DNA from: Acidobacteriota bacterium | GTDB lineage: Bacteria; Acidobacteriota; Terriglobia; Bryobacterales; Bryobacteraceae | DNA: 64,000 nucleotides | Assembly: GCA_026393985.1 (NCBI GenBank) | Contig: JAPKZB010000014.1 | Span: 44,754-108,753, forward strand | Direction of reading: 5' to 3' | Part shown: positions 53,366 to 62,200 of the stretch, one piece after another | Position numbering within the stretch: position 1 is the stretch's first letter | Layout: every line of letters starts with the position of its first letter | Notes under the pieces: model-generated | Told to the model about the DNA's origin: nothing | Seen by the model: only the letters and a program-made list of their open reading frames with translations | The model's database searches: none | Program-made: the position numbers and the translations under genes

Positions 53366-54583
53366 ATGATGATCGACGTGCGACTTCCTCTTCTTGCTCT
53401 CCTCTCGACGCTTGCCTTATGCGGGGCCGACTACTTCCCTCCCCCGGACAGCAAAGGCGGCTGGCGTACCCGCCAGGATGCTGCCCTGACGGCCAAACTC
53501 GACAAGGTCCTCGACTACGTCCAAAGCACAACGCAGCATGGCGGCCTGCTGGTCGTCCACCAGGGCCATCTCGTCTATGAACGCTACTTCGGCCGCGGCC
53601 ATCGCGAGGCGCTGCCGGAACTGGCCTCCATCGGCAAGGCGTTCACCTCCCTCGCCACAGCCATCGTCATGCGTGAGCACCCGGCCCTTTTCCCGCAGGG
53701 CCTCGATACCCGGATCTTCTCCCCCAAGCTCCTGCCCGCCGCCGCTTTTCCTCTGAACGATCCCCGCAAGGAGCAGATCTCGATCGGCCAGGTCCTCTCC
53801 ATGTCGGCCGGAATTCGCGGCACCAATCCGGTGTACGTGAAAGGGGCCCGGCAGACCTGGCCGCAGCCGACCGAAGACAACGGCCCGTACTCAACCACCG
53901 ACGGCTTTGCGCTCAATCAAACGCTCTGGTGCAACCCGGGCGAATGCTACTCCTACTCGACCGCCTCCAGCCACATCCCCGCCATCATGGTCCGCCACGT
54001 GGCCGGCATGGAGATGGAGGCGTATATGCGGAAACATCTCGCCGGCCCGCTGGGCTTCGGCACCTGGGGCTACGCCATGTACCGGCCCAAGCTCAAGGGC
54101 GGCATCGACGCCAACGGGCGCATGCTCCACACCCCCGGCGGCGGCTCCATCGCCGTCCGCTCTACCGACATGCTCCGGTTCGGCTATCTTATGCTCCGCC
54201 AGGGCCGCTGGGGCAAGCGCCAGGTGGTCCCGGCCGAGTTCGCCAAACTCTGCGCCCAATCCGTCTCCTACAACCCCCACTTCACCCACAGCTTCAACTT
54301 CAACAACAACGACGACGGCCACATCGCCGGTCTTCCCAAAGACGCCTTCTGGAAGGGCGGCGCCGGCGGCCACGGCATCTATGTCGTCCCGTCGCTTGAC
54401 CTGGTGGTCTTCAAACTCGGCGGCAACGAAGGACAGTACGACCCGGCGCTCACCCGCCTCCCCGTAAAATACTCCTACGACGGCTCCCGCGAAGGTTGGA
54501 AACCCGCCGATCCAAAGCTGCTCGGCGACTCGTCCCCAAAGACCGTCCAACTGGTTGTCGCCGCCCTAACCGCTCAACAGTGA
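53366..54583 (+). CDS. Secreted serine hydrolase, beta-lactamase class C family
   Basis: 405 aa. The ATG at 53366 begins MMIDVRLPLLALLSTLALC, a signal peptide; the frame is open upstream to 52997, but only as an antisense shadow. The catalytic SxxK is Ser88-Ile-Gly-Lys91 in ELASIGKAFTSL. ECYSYSTASSH holds the YxN-like position but with Thr instead of Asn, and HTPGGGSI is close to the third motif. It is an esterase, peptidase or beta-lactamase-like hydrolase. Confidence 0.85.
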   Translation: MMIDVRLPLLALLSTLALCGADYFPPPDSKGGWRTRQDAALTAKLDKVLDYVQSTTQHGGLLVVHQGHLVYERYFGRGHREALPELASIGKAFTSLATAIVMREHPALFPQGLDTRIFSPKLLPAAAFPLNDPRKEQISIGQVLSMSAGIRGTNPVYVKGARQTWPQPTEDNGPYSTTDGFALNQTLWCNPGECYSYSTASSHIPAIMVRHVAGMEMEAYMRKHLAGPLGFGTWGYAMYRPKLKGGIDANGRMLHTPGGGSIAVRSTDMLRFGYLMLRQGRWGKRQVVPAEFAKLCAQSVSYNPHFTHSFNFNNNDDGHIAGLPKDAFWKGGAGGHGIYVVPSLDLVVFKLGGNEGQYDPALTRLPVKYSYDGSREGWKPADPKLLGDSSPKTVQLVVAALTAQQ

Positions 54584-54599
54584 CCGCTCAATAAACACC

Positions 54600-55907
54600 A
54601 TGCGCCGCCGTGATCTCCTCCCCGCCGCCCTGCTCTGCGCCCCCGTGCTCCAGGGCCAGTCCGCCCCGCCCCCCAGCCGCCGCATCACCGTCGGCCTAAT
54701 CGGCTGCGGCAACCAGGGCATCAACGACCTGAAGCTCTTCCTGGCCGATGAGCGCGTGCAGGTCGTCGCCGTCTGCGATGTCAACCGGCAATCGCCCGGC
54801 TACTGGAACGGCGGCATCGCCGGACGCGAACCGGCCCGCGACTTCGTCGAGTGGCACTACGGCCAGGCCCGCCGCTCCGGAGCCTACAAGGGCTGCGCGA
54901 TCTACGAGGACTTCCGCGAACTGCTGCGGCGGCCGGACATTGACGCCGTCATCCTGGCGCTGCCCGACCACTGGCACGCCCTCGCCACCATCGCGGCGGC
55001 CCGCGCCGGCAAGGACATTTACGGCGAAAAGCCGCTGGCGCTGACGATTGCCGAAGGCCGCGCCATGGTCAATGCGGTCCAGAGCAACAACCGCATCTTC
55101 CAGACCGGCTCGCAGCAGCGCTCCGACCCGCGTTTCCGGCTCGCCTGCGAACTCGTCCGCAACGGCCGTTTGGGCAAGCTCCACACCGTACTCTGCGGCC
55201 TGCCCGGCGGTACCCCCGACTACGGCCAAACCGGCCACCGGCAGGATCCCGAACCCGTCCCCGCCGGTTTCAACTACGATCTCTGGCTGGGGCCGGCCCC
55301 CGAAGCCCCTTACGCCCCGGCCCGCTGCCACGTCAACTTCCGCTGGATCCTCGACTACTCCGGCGGCCAACTCACCGATTGGGGCGGCCACCATCCCGAC
55401 ATCGCCCAGTGGGGCATGGGCACCGAACTCACGGGTCCCATCGCCATCCGCAACGGTCAAGCCACCTGGGCCAAGGAAAAGCTCTGGAACACCGCGACCG
55501 ATTTCCACTTCGAAGCCGTCTATGCCTCCGGCGTCAAGCTCATCTGTTCAAGCCGGGTGCGCCAGGGTGTAACGTTCCAGGGTGGGGACGGCTGGGTCTG
55601 GGTCAATCGCGGCGCTATCGAAGCCAGCCCGCTCCAGTTGCTCGACTACAGCCCCGGCCCCAGCGAGACTCGCCTTCCGCGCAGCACCAGCCACGCCCGC
55701 AATTTCATCGACTCCGTGTTCTCCCGGCAGCAGCCCATCGCTCCGATCGAACAGGCCCACCGGTCGATCTCCATCGCTCACCTCGGCAACATCAGCCTGC
55801 GCCTGGGCCGCGACCTATCCTGGGATCCCACCAAAGAGGTCTTCCCCAACGACGAGGCCGCCAACCGCCTGCTCTCCCGGCCCTACCGGCAGCCCTGGTC
55901 ACTCTAA
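54600..55907 (+). CDS. Gfo/Idh/MocA-family oxidoreductase
   Basis: 435 aa. RRRDLLPAALLCAPVLQG is a Tat-type signal. The NAD(P)-binding fold reads TVGLIGCGNQGIND with GxGxxG-like glycines, then VVAVCDVN. IYGEKPLALTIAEGR is the family EKP motif with the catalytic Lys. C-terminal residues GGHHPDIAQWGMG fit the substrate domain. It probably oxidises sugars or inositols outside the cytoplasm. It lies 16 bp after the serine hydrolase and 6 bp before the GDPD gene, one operon. Confidence 0.9.
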   Translation: MRRRDLLPAALLCAPVLQGQSAPPPSRRITVGLIGCGNQGINDLKLFLADERVQVVAVCDVNRQSPGYWNGGIAGREPARDFVEWHYGQARRSGAYKGCAIYEDFRELLRRPDIDAVILALPDHWHALATIAAARAGKDIYGEKPLALTIAEGRAMVNAVQSNNRIFQTGSQQRSDPRFRLACELVRNGRLGKLHTVLCGLPGGTPDYGQTGHRQDPEPVPAGFNYDLWLGPAPEAPYAPARCHVNFRWILDYSGGQLTDWGGHHPDIAQWGMGTELTGPIAIRNGQATWAKEKLWNTATDFHFEAVYASGVKLICSSRVRQGVTFQGGDGWVWVNRGAIEASPLQLLDYSPGPSETRLPRSTSHARNFIDSVFSRQQPIAPIEQAHRSISIAHLGNISLRLGRDLSWDPTKEVFPNDEAANRLLSRPYRQPWSL

Positions 55908-55913
55908 ACCCCT

Positions 55914-56699
55914 ATGCTCTCCCGACGCCTCCTCCTCACGCTCCCGTGCCTGCCGCTGCCAGCTGCCGAACCTCTCCGGCTCATCGCCCACCGCGGCGGC
56001 ATCGTCGATGACCAACACGTCGAAAACAGCGCCGCCTCCCTCACGGACGCCATCTCCGCCGGCTACTGGATGATCGAGGTGGACGTCCGCCGCACCAAAG
56101 ACGGCGAACCTATCCTGCAGCACGACGACAACTTCCGGCGCTTCTACAACCAGCCCTACCGCGTGGACGAACTCACCTGGGACGAAATCCGCCGCTTCCG
56201 CGGACAGCCCGGCAATGGAGCGCCGCTGCACTTCGCCGACCTCTGCCAACTGTGCGAAGGCAAAGTACGCCTGATGCTCGACCTCAAGGGTTACGACTGG
56301 CCGCCATCGTTCTACGAGAACCTCGCCACCCTCCTGGCCCGTCACAACCTGCTGCAGACGGCCTATCTCCTTGGCGGCCGCAACGCCGCAACGCTACCCA
56401 TCACCCGCAACGCCAAAGCGTCCATCAACGCCGCCGGCCTTGCGGAGGCACTCGCCGCCGGCGAGGATGCCGCCAGCCGCTACTACCTGTTTGAACTCGC
56501 CAGCGCCATTACCCCGGAAACCGTAGCCCTCTGCCGGAAAGCCAACGTACCGTGCGTGGCCGCCATCAACACCTTTCGCTATACGATGGCGAAACGCGAC
56601 GAATGGGAAGGCCCCAAGGAGGACGCCGGCCGCCTGCTGGCGCTCGGCGTCACCCACTTCCAGATCGACTCCCGGTACGGATCCTTATTCGGCCGCTGA
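55914..56699 (+). CDS. Glycerophosphodiester phosphodiesterase-family protein
   Basis: 261 aa with a Tat-like or Sec start (LSRRLLLTLPCLPLPAAE). The GDPD TIM-barrel motifs are in order: LIAHRGG with His26, MIEVDVRRTKDGEPILQHDDN (Glu, Asp and His metal ligands), LMLDLKGY, and a terminal GVTHFQIDSRYG. It hydrolyses glycerophosphodiesters or a similar phosphodiester. It ends 4 bp from the convergent VOC gene. Confidence 0.88.
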   Translation: MLSRRLLLTLPCLPLPAAEPLRLIAHRGGIVDDQHVENSAASLTDAISAGYWMIEVDVRRTKDGEPILQHDDNFRRFYNQPYRVDELTWDEIRRFRGQPGNGAPLHFADLCQLCEGKVRLMLDLKGYDWPPSFYENLATLLARHNLLQTAYLLGGRNAATLPITRNAKASINAAGLAEALAAGEDAASRYYLFELASAITPETVALCRKANVPCVAAINTFRYTMAKRDEWEGPKEDAGRLLALGVTHFQIDSRYGSLFGR

Positions 56700-56703
56700 G
56701 CGG

Positions 56704-57126
56704 CTACTTGGCGAACAACTGCGAGCGGTCCGCAAAGGCCTTGAACTCGAGCGCGTTGCCCGAAGGATCGAGAAAGAACATCGTCGCCTGCTCGCCCACC
56801 TGACCCGCAAAGCGAACGTAGGGTTCAATGATGAACTGTTGTCCGGCCGCGCGCAGGCGGTCGGCCAGAGCGTGCCACTGGTCGAGTTCGAGAATCACGC
56901 CGAAATGGGGAACGGGCACGGCGTGAGAGTCCACCGCGTTGTGGTGCAGTTCGGCCTGGTGGCCGGGCTTGAGGTGAGCCACCACCTGATGACCGTAGAG
57001 GTTGTAGTCGATCCACTCGTCCGAAGAGCGGCCCTCCGGGCAGCCGAGCAGGCCTCCGTAGAAGGCCCGCGCAGCCGCGAGGTCATGAACCGGAAAGGCG
57101 ATATGAAAGGGTGTAATTGCCGTCAC
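56704..57126 (-). CDS. VOC-family (glyoxalase/dioxygenase-like) protein
   Basis: 140 aa. [22 protein letters not shown] and [15 protein letters not shown] are the vicinal-oxygen-chelate landmarks, with His near the start and Glu near the end as metal ligands. [16 protein letters not shown] fits the middle strand. Substrate unknown. It is monocistronic or co-transcribed with the Usp gene upstream, whose stop lies 25 bp away. Confidence 0.87.
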   Translation of the reverse strand: MTAITPFHIAFPVHDLAAARAFYGGLLGCPEGRSSDEWIDYNLYGHQVVAHLKPGHQAELHHNAVDSHAVPVPHFGVILELDQWHALADRLRAAGQQFIIEPYVRFAGQVGEQATMFFLDPSGNALEFKAFADRSQLFAK

Positions 57127-57151
57127 CCCGCTATTGTAAACGGGCGGGCGC

Positions 57152-58012
57152 CTAGATACTCAGCACGGCGCACGGCGATTCCCGCACAATGGCGTAGCTG
57201 TTCGACCGCAGGCGTCCAAGCATGCCGGACTCCGTCGTACGGCCCAGGATGACCAGGTCGGCGCCGACTTCACCGGCCACCTGCCGGACCACCTTGGCCA
57301 CCTCGCCGGCTACCACGTGCACCGAAGCGGTCACCCCGGCGGCTGCCATCTCCTCAAGCAAGACCGCGTGGCGGCGTTTGGCCGCCTCCACCCGCCACGT
57401 GGGGTCGACAAAACGGCCCGCTCCGGCCCCATCGTCCGGACTGGCGTGGACGATGTGCAGTTTGGCGCCGAACTGATTGGCAACCCCCGCGGCAGCCTTC
57501 ATCAGCAAGGGCGCCCGCTGATCCACATCCACGGCCAGCAAAACGGACTGCATCTCCCGCTGGCCGCGGCCGGCCTCCAAATGCGCGCTGGTGAGCACCG
57601 GGACGGCCGCATCCGAAAGCACCTTGGCCGCCACGCTACCGAGCAGAAACCGGCGGAATCCCCCGTAGCCATGCGTCGCCATCACAATCAGGTCCGCCCG
57701 CTCCTCATTCGCCACGGCGATAATCTCGGCGGCCGCATCCCCTTCCCGGATTACCGTCTTTACGGGCACATCCCCCAACTCCGCCGCGACAAAGGGAGCC
57801 AGGCGGCCTATAACCGCCGGGCGCTGCAGCTCATACCAGTTCACGGGCGGCGCCATCTCCAGGCCGCCTCCGTAGATCGGTATCGGGGCCATCACGTAAA
57901 CAACGACCACCTCGGCGCCGAACAGCTTCGCCAGACTCCGGGCCTCGCCAGCGGCCACCTTGGAACGGTCGGAAAGGTCGACCGGCAGAACGATCTTCTT
58001 CATGGAAAGCAT
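57152..58012 (-). CDS. Tandem universal stress protein
   Basis: 286 aa from the ATG at 58012, which has AAGAGG at the right spacing; GTG at 58018 and ATG at 58003 are alternatives. Two Usp domains: residues about 4-140 ([19 protein letters not shown] ... [22 protein letters not shown]) and 150-286 ([19 protein letters not shown] ... [19 protein letters not shown]). The first keeps the ATP motif GxxGx9Gx(S/T); the second is less complete. Cytoplasmic stress protein. Confidence 0.9.
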   Translation of the reverse strand: MLSMKKIVLPVDLSDRSKVAAGEARSLAKLFGAEVVVVYVMAPIPIYGGGLEMAPPVNWYELQRPAVIGRLAPFVAAELGDVPVKTVIREGDAAAEIIAVANEERADLIVMATHGYGGFRRFLLGSVAAKVLSDAAVPVLTSAHLEAGRGQREMQSVLLAVDVDQRAPLLMKAAAGVANQFGAKLHIVHASPDDGAGAGRFVDPTWRVEAAKRRHAVLLEEMAAAGVTASVHVVAGEVAKVVRQVAGEVGADLVILGRTTESGMLGRLRSNSYAIVRESPCAVLSI

Positions 58013-58107
58013 ACTCACCTCTTGCGGAGATCCCTGACAGCAGTTCCCAGCGCCTGAATCCTACATGATTCAGATGACGGTGGCCAGCCCTGTGTTACCG
58101 GGGCGTC

Positions 58108-59079
58108 CTAAACAGCGACGTTACGATCGCTGGTCAGCATCCGCAGAATTTCATCCCGCACCTGCTCGACGAGGGCCTCATTGCGCGGTGGCAGACTGAT
58201 TCCCGCCACGGCCGCGTGGCCGCCTCCGCCGTAGCGGCCCGCCACTTCGGCCAGGTTCACGAAGCGCTCGGCACGCCGCCAGGGATTAGTCCCGAGCGAA
58301 ATCCGCACCCAGGCATCGCCGGCCGAGATGGTGACCAGATACTCCAGATCAGGAAAGACACAATAGGGAAGAAACCGGTTCGGCCGAGCCCCCTCCAGGC
58401 CACGGACATCGAGATAGCCAACCGTATCCCGCCGCTCCAATCGCCTGACGACGAAACCCATCTCCCCGCGCCGCTCGTCCACGCAACGGTCGGCCACCGC
58501 CTTCAGCTCCGGCGCCGCCAGTACCTCTTCCATCGACCGGAAGCGCAAACGCCGCACCACCTCCGTCCGCAGCTCCTCCCGTTCAGCGTGTTCAACCACC
58601 AGCCGCAACCGCGCGGCCGCCGACTGCAACTCCACCGCGGCTTCCGGGCTCGCGTACTTGGCGCCGTCAATAATCTCGGCCCACTCAATCAGCTCCTCGA
58701 GACCTTCGGCGTGATAGGAGAACCGGTCCCGCAGGTAATCGGCGATCAGGCCGGTGCAAGAGGCGCGCGAGGTATCCCAGACTTTCTGTGGCGAACCCTC
58801 CCGGCGGAAATGCGCCTCGTCCTCCGGACTCAGGAACGCGGTCAAATGATGGTCGAACCACCAGTCCAGACGGCGGTCGGCGGCGTACCGGAAATCAACG
58901 ATGGCGTTCTCATCCCCGTCGAGGTCGTCCACCGACCATCGGAAACCGGGCTGGTGCAAAACGCCCCGCGGCAGCAGTTCGCTTTGCGGGTAATAATACT
59001 CCTGCAAAAACCGGCCTAACAACGCCGCCGAGGCCGCTCCATCAAAACAGCGATCGTGGTAGAGGATCCGGATGCGCAT
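58108..59079 (-). CDS. DHH-family phosphoesterase-like protein
   Basis: 323 aa. YHDRCFDGAASAALL is the first DHH motif, NAIVDFRY the second and WWFDHH the defining Asp-His-His. DHHA1-like YGGGGHAAVAGIS closes the protein. The enzyme class includes oligoribonuclease/pAp phosphatases and cyclic-dinucleotide phosphodiesterases; which one cannot be told. It is divergent from the giant S8 protease, 154 bp away. Confidence 0.87.
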   Translation of the reverse strand: MRIRILYHDRCFDGAASAALLGRFLQEYYYPQSELLPRGVLHQPGFRWSVDDLDGDENAIVDFRYAADRRLDWWFDHHLTAFLSPEDEAHFRREGSPQKVWDTSRASCTGLIADYLRDRFSYHAEGLEELIEWAEIIDGAKYASPEAAVELQSAAARLRLVVEHAEREELRTEVVRRLRFRSMEEVLAAPELKAVADRCVDERRGEMGFVVRRLERRDTVGYLDVRGLEGARPNRFLPYCVFPDLEYLVTISAGDAWVRISLGTNPWRRAERFVNLAEVAGRYGGGGHAAVAGISLPPRNEALVEQVRDEILRMLTSDRNVAV

Positions 59080-59233
59080 GCAGTTGAGAGATCTTGGGCC
59101 AAGCCGCGCAACCGGGGCGGCTAACCCACTACGTTACATCGGTATACTCCCGGGCGTCAATCGCGGGTGACGCCGGAGACGCCCGCGCGCACCCGGCGGC
59201 CATCGTTTTGCGTCACAATACAGGGTTGGGAAA

Positions 59234-62200
59234 ATGACGCGAGCACTCCGGTATCTGGTTCCTCTTCTGCTCGCGGTTGGCCTGCTGCCGGCCCAGCCGT
59301 TGAAGTATGCCCCCTACCGGACCGGGCAGATCCTCATCAAGCCGAAGCTCGCCGCTTCGAGCCTGCTGCTGCAGGCATTGCACAACACCCACGGCGCCTC
59401 AATTGCCCGCGTGTTTGCCCGTGTCGGTAACATTCAGGTACTTCGCCTACCCAAAACCATGAACGTGGAGCAGGCCGTCGCCCTTTACCGTGCCAATCCG
59501 TTCATCGAGTTTGCCGAACCCGACTACCTCGTCAGCATCAACCAAACCCAGACGTTCCCGAATGATCTTTCATTCAACCAATTGTGGGGCCTCCACAATA
59601 CCGGGCAAGCCGGTGGAACCGTAAACGCAGACATCAACGCCCCCGAAGCCTGGAGCCTCCGCACCAGCGCCTCCTCCATTGTCGTCGGTGTAGTCGATAC
59701 CGGCATCGACTACAACCATCCCGATCTCGCCGCCAACATGTGGACCAACCCCGGCGAAATTCCCAACAACGGAATCGACGACGACAAAAACGGCTTTGTC
59801 GACGACGTGTTCGGCATCAATGCCATAACCGACACCGGCAACCCCATGGACGACGACGGGCACGGCACCCACGTGGCCGGGACCATCGGCGCGGTGGGCA
59901 ACAATGGAACCGGAGTTACTGGCGTGGCCTGGAATGTCAAGCTCATGGCCTTGAAATTCATTGGCGGTGGCAGCGGCTCCACAGCCGACGCGATCCAGTG
60001 CATCAACTATGCCTTGAGCAAGGGCGTCCAGATCCTGAGTAACTCTTGGGGTGGGGGCGGCTTCTCGCAGCCCCTTTACGACGCCATCAGCAGTGCCAAG
60101 GATCAGGGAGTGCTCTTCGTGGCCGCGGCCGGCAATGAAAGTTTGAACAATGATACGGCCATCAGTTTCCCCGCCAGCTACGACCTTCCCAACGTTGTCT
60201 CGGTCGCCGCCACGGATCGGAACGACACGCTGGCCGGATACTCCAACTTCGGCTACCGCCGCGTACATCTCGGCGCACCTGGCTCCGATATCTACTCCAC
60301 GCTACCGAATAACGGCTATGGCGTCCTGAGTGGCACCTCCATGGCCACGCCCCACGTCGCCGGCGCCCTCGCCCTCCTCAAGGCCCAGTTCCCCGCGCTC
60401 GCCTACGATGAACTCATCCGCCGGCTCCTGCTCGCCACCGATGCACGGTCGAACCTGGACCAGACAACCCTCTCCGGAGGGCGGCTCAATCTCTATCGCG
60501 CCCTCGCGAACCTCCAGCGTCCCATCCCGCACTTCACCGTCAGCCCCCGCTCCGGTTCCCCACCGCTCACCGTCACCTTCACCGACTCCTCGCTCGGCAC
60601 CCTCACCTCCCGCACCCTCAATGCCGGCGCGGGCGGTTCCGCCATTGCACTCAGCGGGTCGACGAGTTTCACCTACAGCACCTCGGGAACCTACCCCGCC
60701 ACTCTTACGGTCGCCGGTCCGGACGGCACGGCAACCCGCTCCCAGAGCATCCGCGTCCAACCACCCTATACCGTCGCCAGCAATCCCTACGCCTGGTTCG
60801 ACACGACCGGCATGACGGCTCTCTCGCTCGACGACGACAGTATCAGCGCCGCCGTGACCCTGCCCTTCTCTTTTCCCTTCTTCGGCGGGCAGTTCAACAC
60901 CGCTTACATCAGCGCCAACGGCCTCGTCACTCTGGGCACTCCCAACGGAGGCTCCGAATTCGCCAACACCGCCATTCCCAACACAACGGCCCCGAATAAC
61001 GCCCTCTATCCCTTCTGGGATGACCTCGACCCCAGCACCGGCGGTACCATCCGTTACGGGACCTCGGGGGGAAACTTCGTCGTCAGTTGGGAGAACATCG
61101 CCCATCGATCCGATACCAGCCGAACCTACCCGCTCTCCTTCCAAATCGTGCTCAACCGCTGGGGCGGCATCCAGTACAACTATCGCGAAGTCCGGCCCAC
61201 CCGCCTCGTCTACGGCGGCGGCCGCGGCGCCACCGTCGGCATCGAAGACGAGTTCGGCTCCATGGCCACCCAATCCAGCTTCAACACCAACTCCCTCACG
61301 AACCTTTCCGCCCGCAGCTTCAGCCGCGGCACCGTCACCCTCAGCGCCGCCACCGCCTCCGTCCCCGCCGCCGGCGGCTCCGCCAACCTCACCGTCACCC
61401 CGGCAGAACCCGCCTACGCCGCCTGGTCCGTCTCCGGCCAGCCCGCCTGGCTCTCGGTCGATGTCTCCGCCAACCCCCACGTCTTCACCGCCGCCGCGAA
61501 CACCGATCCCAACCCCCGCACCGCCACCCTCACCATCGGCGACAAATCCTTCACCCTTACCCAGGCCGGGTCGCCCGGCACCGTCACCCTCAGCCCCGCC
61601 GCCGCCGCCGCCGCCGCCGCCGGTGCCACCGGCGTCATCACCGTCACCCCCTCCCCCAGCACCTACACCTCCTGGACCGTCACCGGCAACCCGGCCTGGC
61701 TCACCGTCTCCACCACCGGCAACACTGTCAACTGGACCGCCCAAGCCAACAACTCCGTCACCGCCCGCTCCGCCACCCTCATCATCGGCGACAAATCCTT
61801 CGCCCTCTCCCAATCCGGCGCCACCGGCTCCCTGACCCTCAACCCAACCTCCGCCTCCGCCCCCGCCCCCGGAGGCACCGGCGCCATCACCGTCACGCCC
61901 ACCCCTGCGGACTTCAACACCTGGACCGTCAGCACTCCACCCGCCTGGCTCACCGTCTCGACCACCGGCAATACCATCAACTGGACCGCCAGCGCCAACA
62001 ACTCCGTCACCTCCCGCTCGGCCACCCTCACCATCGGCGACAAATCCTTCACCCTCTCCCAATCCGGAGCCACCGGCTCGCTCTCCCTCAGCCCAACCTC
62101 GGCCACCGTCGCCGCCGCCGGCGCCACCGGCTCCATCACCGTCACGCCCACCCCTGCGGACTTCACCACCTGGACCGTCAGCACCCCGCCCGCCTGGCTC

